This document shows positions 5,375 through 9,374 of a DNA stretch of 9,374 bases, one piece after another. Positions within the stretch are counted from its first letter, which is position 1. Every line of letters begins with the position of its first letter. The translations under genes and the position numbers were made by a program. This DNA comes from JAJBWD01 sp041670885 (lineage in GTDB: Bacteria > Bacillota > Clostridia > Clostridiales > Clostridiaceae): contig JBAXYJ010000107.1 of assembly GCA_041670885.1 (NCBI GenBank), positions 1 to 9,374 on the forward strand. The letters run 5' to 3'. The notes beneath the pieces were generated by a model, which made no database searches, was not told the DNA's origin, and worked only from the letters and a program-made list of their open reading frames with translations.

Positions 5375-6604
5375 CTAAACGTATATATTTAAAGAGTAAA
5401 AATCATTATCACTGAAAAAATCATTATAAGATGTAAGATCTAAATCTTTCTTTTTTTCTTCCACATTAATATTAACACTATAATTCATTTTACTTAAACT
5501 TTTCTGCAATACCAAAGAGGAAGAGCTTATTAAGGAAACAAAACTTTTTTCTGCATTCAAAGTAACATTCATACCGCCATTTTTTATTTTTAAAAATATA
5601 TCAACAGTCCCCATATTTCTCGTTTTAACAGAAGCTGCTATACTTACATCATCCTTATCTATTACTTTACCCCTTTTTCTGTCGTCTTTAATTATAAGCT
5701 TAAACTGATACTCATTTTCCTTATATTTAAGAGGCACATCTATATAATAATAATTGTTTGAAATAGAATTATAAACTTTAAAATCATTAAGGTTTTTACT
5801 GAAAATATTAATAGTACCGGACATATTATCCCTATCCATCATTTCAGCTGCCTTCATTACAGCTTTTGCCTTATCGTAAACATTAGCAATAGCTTCTTTA
5901 ATTTCATCTTTCAGCTCTGTATTTAATATTCTCCCCTCCTGCTGGGCGCCCAAATATTTACCCAGAATCTGAATATCTTTTAAAATGACGGAGGGTTCTT
6001 TCAATATCCGGTTATAGCTTTTTATATTATCTGGTGTCAAATCAATATCATTTTCAATAAGATTTAATATATCATCCAAACTTAAATCTATAAATTCAGC
6101 AGCAAATCCTTTAAGCTGATTAAATATTTTAACTCCGGCAGGGCTTTCTAAATCAACTCCCTTTGCGGTAAGTAAATCCTTTAAAAAGCCATCAAGGTCC
6201 TGTACATTTTTTAAGCTTTTAGAAATGTTCTCCAAGGAATCAATAAACTCCATATTTTCCTTGGTAAGGGGAAAGTTATGATTTAGAATCTTTAAGAGCC
6301 TTTCATCATTATCCTTAATGGGAATTTTGCTGAAATCCATTTCCTTATCTTCTTCTATTTTTAGCTTAATCTTATTGTCAGATATATCTATAACTTTTAG
6401 TTTAACTATATTATCAGGAAGCTTGCCTAATTTCCCTTGAATTTTTGCATGAATTTCTTCCCCATTTAAAAGCTTTAAAACAGCCTCTCCGGATTCCTTA
6501 TTATAATTAATAATTCTTCCCTTAATATTCTCATCTTTTTCTATCTTAATCTGTGAAACTATATCTTTATTGTTTATGCCATATATTCCATTCGTAATCT
6601 TCAT
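5375..6604 (-). CDS. FliK-like (flagellar hook-length control C-domain) protein, 409 aa
   Basis: This is a cytoplasmic, highly charged protein without a signal peptide or membrane segment. Residues 1-85 are strand-rich (KGRIINYNKESGEAVLKL and KVIDISDNKIKLKIEE). Residues 95-260 are mostly helical. Residues about 283-385 resemble the FliK C-terminal domain: a strand YYIDVPLKYKENEYQFKLII, then a VDIFLKIKNGGMNVTL strand pair, then a helix and a final VNINVEE strand. FliK-type proteins set hook length and switch export specificity together with the FlhB C-domain. Here the next gene is an FlhB C-domain homologue, which supports the assignment. YlqG-like proteins paired with YlqH are the closest arrangement I know. 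A true FliK would normally sit in the flagellar cluster, so this is more likely the divergent paralogue. CAGGGGTGAG ahead of the ATG fixes the start. Confidence 0.72.
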   Translation of the reverse strand: MKITNGIYGINNKDIVSQIKIEKDENIKGRIINYNKESGEAVLKLLNGEEIHAKIQGKLGKLPDNIVKLKVIDISDNKIKLKIEEDKEMDFSKIPIKDNDERLLKILNHNFPLTKENMEFIDSLENISKSLKNVQDLDGFLKDLLTAKGVDLESPAGVKIFNQLKGFAAEFIDLSLDDILNLIENDIDLTPDNIKSYNRILKEPSVILKDIQILGKYLGAQQEGRILNTELKDEIKEAIANVYDKAKAVMKAAEMMDRDNMSGTINIFSKNLNDFKVYNSISNNYYYIDVPLKYKENEYQFKLIIKDDRKRGKVIDKDDVSIAASVKTRNMGTVDIFLKIKNGGMNVTLNAEKSFVSLISSSSLVLQKSLSKMNYSVNINVEEKKKDLDLTSYNDFFSDNDFYSLNIYV

Positions 6605-6657
6605 ATTCTCACCCCTGATAACATTCTAGTATATTTTTATTATAATTATCGGAATAC

Positions 6658-6686
6658 TTGAGAAAATATTTATATTTTCAAAGAAT
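6658..6686 (+). promoter_or_regulatory. candidate promoter for the putative small RNA
   Basis: TTGAGA (6658-6663, 5/6 match) and AAGAAT (6681-6686, 4/6 match) are separated by 17 bp. A start near 6693 would give an RNA of about 150 nt ending at the terminator T-run at 6843. The -10 is imperfect. Confidence 0.3.
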
Positions 6687-6687
6687 T

Positions 6688-6718
6688 ATTATAGTACTTA
6701 TCCTTGCTGCAAGGTCAT
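6688..6718 (-). promoter_or_regulatory. candidate promoter for the FliK-like/FhlB-like pair, with a palindrome in the spacer
   Basis: On the minus strand, TATAAT (6693-6688) lies about 85 bp before the ATG at 6604, with ATGACC (6718-6713, 4/6) 19 bp upstream. The perfect palindrome CCTTGC-T-GCAAGG (6702-6714) overlaps the spacer and would be well placed for a repressor. It stands out because its surroundings are nearly all A and T. Confidence 0.35.
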
Positions 6719-6843
6719 TAACTATTCTTAATAATTTAGTAAACCGTAAAAAGGCATGGTTTCAGCAAATTTTATCAATAAATTAAAATTTGTAAGTAGT
6801 AAACACCTCCAATATAAACGGGGGTTTTACTTCTTATTTTTTT
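6693..6843 (+). ncRNA. putative structured small RNA or terminated leader
   Basis: The only firm part is the terminator at its 3' end. Upstream of it lie consecutive hairpins: 6702-6714 (CCTT..AAGG), 6741-6762 (AAACC..GGTTT) and 6766-6792 (CAAATTTTA..TAAAATTTG, perfect 9 bp). I could not match it to a known riboswitch class. It could be a free small RNA divergent from the FliK-like gene, or a leader whose read-through reaches the gene at 7015. Both limits are estimates. Confidence 0.35.
6798..6843 (+). terminator. Rho-independent terminator without an upstream plus-strand gene
   Basis: AGTAAA-c-ACCTCC (6798-6810) pairs with GGGGGTTTTACT (6820-6831): 12 pairs including one G-T, one bulged C and a 9-nt loop. 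It is followed by TCTTA and a run of seven T (6837-6843). The T-run is on the plus strand only. The nearest plus-strand gene upstream with a clear stop is sspH, more than 2 kb away with two minus-strand genes between. Confidence 0.8.
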
Positions 6844-6914
6844 CTAATGTATCCACCAAGTTAGAAACTTAACCAAATTACTGTTTATATATTGAAAAGC
6901 ATTAAAATATTTAT

Positions 6915-6935
6915 ATAACAATAATTTATTGTTAT
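6915..6935. promoter_or_regulatory. 21-bp palindrome upstream of the LTD-PHP gene
   Basis: ATAACAATA-ATT-TATTGTTAT is a perfect 9-bp inverted repeat with a 3-bp centre. Its middle is about 44 bp upstream of the candidate -10 at 6969, a position fitting an activator or a transcription-factor dimer. AT-rich context raises the chance of coincidence. Confidence 0.35.
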
Positions 6936-6968
6936 GCTATATATCTGTAACTTTTCTATTATTTGTAA

Positions 6969-6974
6969 TATAAT
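6969..6974 (+). promoter_or_regulatory. candidate -10 of the LTD-PHP gene
   Basis: A perfect TATAAT lies 40 bp before the ATG at 7015. The hexamer 17 bp upstream (TGTAAC) is a poor -35, so the promoter may need an activator. The gene's ribosome binding site is AAGGGGG at 7001-7007. Confidence 0.45.
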
Positions 6975-7014
6975 GTAATTAATTACCATTATTTTTATTT
7001 AAGGGGGAATTATA

Positions 7015-9374
7015 ATGAACAAAGTTTTCAAGCGGAGATTCATCAGCCTGTTTCTTATTGTTATGATGATATTTTTAATATCACCTAAATTCAGCTCTGT
7101 ATATGCAGAAAATGAATCTGTGGCAGCAGACCTTTTTATCTCAGAGTACATCGAAGGTTCCAGCAATAATAAAGCTATTGAAATTTACAATGGAACCGAT
7201 ACTGAGGTGGATTTGTCCAACTATTCTTTAAAACTCTATTTTAATGGCAAAACAACCTTTACTGCTATTAATCTCACAGGCTCAATTAAACCGGGAGATG
7301 TGTTCATAGTATCAAATTCATCTGCAAATGATGCTATAAAGGCACAAGCAGATCTTAAATCCGGCAGCTTATCTTTTAACGGAGATGATGCAGTAGAGCT
7401 TGTTAATGGTACAAAGACAATAGATATAATGGGCAAAATCGGAGATACCACCAAATTTGGTGAGGATAAAACATTAATAAGAAAAAGCATCATATGTTTA
7501 GGAAACACAATCTATGATCCAAATGAGTGGAATTCAATAGCAAAAGATGTTATAACAAGCTTAGGTACTCATACAATGGACAGCTTCCCAATAACATCCA
7601 TTAAGAATGCAAAATTAAAATCAGCAGACACAATTGTTAATGTTATTGGAACCGTTACTTTTAAAGATTCATACAATTCTTACATTCAGGATAATACTTC
7701 TGCCATAGATATATACAAAACAGGTCTTAACCTAAGTGTAGGACAACTTGTGGTTGTAAAAGGTAAATTAGCTGAATACAATGACCTTTTAGAAATAGTA
7801 CCCTCTGCTGCTGAAGACATTCATGTTCTAAGAACAGTTAATACTCTACCAGTATTAAAAACAGTAAGGATTTCTGAATTAACATATGATGATGTATACA
7901 GCCGCGTTAATTTTGAAAACGTTTCCCTGGGAGAAATTATTACAACTGGTAATACTCTTGTAACTGATTCAGAAGGAAAAACAATAAACATTTATAAGAT
8001 TCCTGATTTATCTTCAACAGGAATAAAAGCTGGTGACAAAGTTGATATAACAGCTGTAGTTCAATTATATAAAGGTAACTACCAGCTAAAGATTAACAGT
8101 GCGTCTGATATAGCAGCTTCTTCACTGGATACAATACCGCCAGTCATCACTCATATTCCAGTTACTAATGGAAGTACAGCAGAAGACTTTGCTATATCTG
8201 CTTTAATTACAGATGACTGCGGTGTTTTGCAGGCTAATTTATACTACAGGACAAAAGGAGCTTCTTCCTATAAGACAATAGCTATGACTAAAACAGAAAA
8301 CAATTATATTGCAGTTATTCCAAAAGCAGAGCTAGACCCAGTGGGACTTGAATATTATATAGAAGCAAAGGATTCAGCAAATACAGCAACTTATCCAGCG
8401 GATGTTACCTCCCCCTGTCAGGCAGCTATATCTTTAATGGACATTACAGGACCTGCAGTAACCAGTGTAACCCCGGCTCCAGGAGATGCAACAGGAGATA
8501 ATAAGAAACCTGCAATATCAGCATCCTTTAGTGATCTGTCTGGAATAGATGTATCTTCAATTAAGCTTTATTTAGATGGAACTGATGTTACCTCATCCTC
8601 CACTATTGCGGCTTCAAAAATAGACTATACACCAGCTGCAGATCTTAAAGATGGAAGCCACAGCTTAAAACTTGAGGTCAAAGACAACTCAGCAAATAAA
8701 AACCTGACCACAAAGGAATGGAGCTTTACAGTAGGAAAGATTTTATACAACACATATTTTGGCATGATTCACTCCCACACTAACTATTCAGATGGTCAGG
8801 GAACTCCGGAAGAAGCTTATGCCATGGCAAGAGCAAATGCAGATTTCTTTGCAGTTACAGACCATTCAAATTCATTAGACGGTGAAAAAGATGCAGCCCT
8901 TCTAAATGAAGATGGAACAGAAAAAGACTGCATGGGAATAAGTACCGAATGGAAAAGCCTTCATGATATAGCAGATAAATATAATGAGGACGGAAAGTTT
9001 ACTGCAATAGCCGGTTATGAAATGACCTGGAGCGGAAGCACTGGAGGCTATGGTCATATAAATACCTTTAATACTACTGGTTTTGAGACAAGAACCCACA
9101 GCACGGAAAACCTTAAAAAATACTATGAAGATATTTCAAAGCTTCCAAACTCAATATCACAGCTTAATCATCCTGGAGCTACTTTTGGAGATTTCGATGA
9201 TTTCAACTACAGGACGGATGCCATAGACAATGCAGTAAATCTAATTGAAGTCGGAAATGGTGAAGGAAAAGTAAGAAGCAGCGGATATTTCCCAAGCTAT
9301 AACTACTACACGAGGGCTCTTGATAAGGGCTGGCATGTAGCACCTACTAACAATCAGGACAACCATATGGGAAA
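7015..9374 (+). CDS. secreted LTD / OB / Ig-like / PHP-domain metallophosphoesterase-like protein (partial, 3' end beyond window)
   Basis: I translated 786 uninterrupted codons from the ATG at 7015; the frame is still open at the right edge. Residues 1-31 are a signal peptide with a cleavage site after VYA31. Residues 38 to about 190 form a lamin-tail domain (DLFISEYIEGSSNNKAIEIY). Two OB-fold-like segments follow at about 205-265 and 283-370. Two Ig-like segments begin near DTIPP (372) and DITGP (476). From about 580 comes a PHP-superfamily domain of CehA/McbA type. Candidate metal or catalytic residues are H586 and H588 in HSHTNYSDG, D616-H617 in VTDHS, E669 in GYEMTW, H681, H719 in LNHPG, and D782 and H784 in DNH. 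It is therefore predicted to be an extracellular metal-dependent phosphoesterase with binding modules. The substrate is unknown; nucleic acid, phosphodiesters or phosphonates are guesses. Cell-wall anchoring cannot be judged because the C-terminus is missing. Confidence 0.88.
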   Translation, partial: MNKVFKRRFISLFLIVMMIFLISPKFSSVYAENESVAADLFISEYIEGSSNNKAIEIYNGTDTEVDLSNYSLKLYFNGKTTFTAINLTGSIKPGDVFIVSNSSANDAIKAQADLKSGSLSFNGDDAVELVNGTKTIDIMGKIGDTTKFGEDKTLIRKSIICLGNTIYDPNEWNSIAKDVITSLGTHTMDSFPITSIKNAKLKSADTIVNVIGTVTFKDSYNSYIQDNTSAIDIYKTGLNLSVGQLVVVKGKLAEYNDLLEIVPSAAEDIHVLRTVNTLPVLKTVRISELTYDDVYSRVNFENVSLGEIITTGNTLVTDSEGKTINIYKIPDLSSTGIKAGDKVDITAVVQLYKGNYQLKINSASDIAASSLDTIPPVITHIPVTNGSTAEDFAISALITDDCGVLQANLYYRTKGASSYKTIAMTKTENNYIAVIPKAELDPVGLEYYIEAKDSANTATYPADVTSPCQAAISLMDITGPAVTSVTPAPGDATGDNKKPAISASFSDLSGIDVSSIKLYLDGTDVTSSSTIAASKIDYTPAADLKDGSHSLKLEVKDNSANKNLTTKEWSFTVGKILYNTYFGMIHSHTNYSDGQGTPEEAYAMARANADFFAVTDHSNSLDGEKDAALLNEDGTEKDCMGISTEWKSLHDIADKYNEDGKFTAIAGYEMTWSGSTGGYGHINTFNTTGFETRTHSTENLKKYYEDISKLPNSISQLNHPGATFGDFDDFNYRTDAIDNAVNLIEVGNGEGKVRSSGYFPSYNYYTRALDKGWHVAPTNNQDNHMG

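Larger units (their letters stand above)
6605..7014. other. 410-bp divergent intergenic region
   Basis: This gap lies between the FliK-like gene (-) and the LTD-PHP gene (+). It contains candidate promoters in both directions, a GC-rich palindrome (6702-6714), a chain of hairpins ending in a plus-strand intrinsic terminator (6741-6843), a 21-bp palindrome (6915-6935) and the promoter and ribosome binding site of the downstream gene. I see no convincing coding frame. Confidence 0.8.

Noticed and set aside
6756..6872. Plus-strand 38-aa frame starting at ATG 6756
   Set aside because: The only purine-rich run is almost touching the ATG, too close for a ribosome binding site, and the frame reads straight through the intrinsic terminator hairpin and T-run.
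7236..7508. Minus-strand 90-codon open frame
   Set aside because: It is antisense to the lamin-tail region of the secreted PHP protein, whose plus-strand frame has a start signal, signal peptide and domains.
8902..9099. Minus-strand 65-codon open frame
   Set aside because: It is antisense to the PHP domain, which carries conserved metal-binding motifs on the plus strand.

Overview
The window looks like chromosomal DNA from a motile, spore-forming, low-GC Gram-positive anaerobe, most likely a Clostridium or close relative. The evidence is strong AT bias, AGGAGG-type ribosome binding sites, chemotaxis genes of the CheC/CheD type, an H-type small acid-soluble spore protein, a GerMN lipoprotein and a FliK-like/FhlB-like gene pair. 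I see no transposase, integrase, phage gene, CRISPR array, tRNA or rRNA.

Layout. Bases 1-950 (minus strand) hold cheD followed by cheC, and cheC runs off the left edge. They form a chemotaxis adaptation module in which CheD deamidates receptors and CheC binds CheD and dephosphorylates CheY-P. Divergent from cheD is an unrecognised 203-aa soluble protein (1104-1715, +). luxS follows (1871-2350, +) with two candidate promoters. It faces an unrecognised 192-aa protein (2454-3032, -) across a small convergent intergenic hairpin. A lipoprotein with a C-terminal GerMN domain (3226-4278, +) and sspH (4386-4586, +) come next and give the middle of the window a sporulation flavour.

Bases 4587-5093 lack a recognised gene. 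They hold a 13-bp hairpin after sspH, a 106-nt element bounded by a perfect 14-bp inverted repeat that overlaps a possible 27-codon TTG-start ORF, and a very AT-rich stretch with degenerate direct repeats. A minus-strand pair follows: a FliK-like protein (5375-6604) and an FhlB/YlqH-like stand-alone FlhB C-domain (5094-5357), 17 bp apart.

Bases 6605-7014 are a divergent regulatory region. It carries a plus-strand Rho-independent terminator with no plus-strand gene in front of it, which suggests a small RNA or leader. It also carries a 21-bp palindrome ahead of the last gene. That gene (7015 to the window end, +) is incomplete at the right edge. It encodes a secreted modular protein: signal peptide, lamin-tail domain, two OB-like segments, two Ig-like segments and a PHP-superfamily metal-dependent phosphoesterase domain of CehA/McbA type.

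No unmistakable new system is visible. The best leads are the orphan terminator/putative RNA at about 6658-6843, the 14-bp inverted-repeat element at 4644-4749, and the secreted LTD-OB-Ig-PHP protein with its possible operator.
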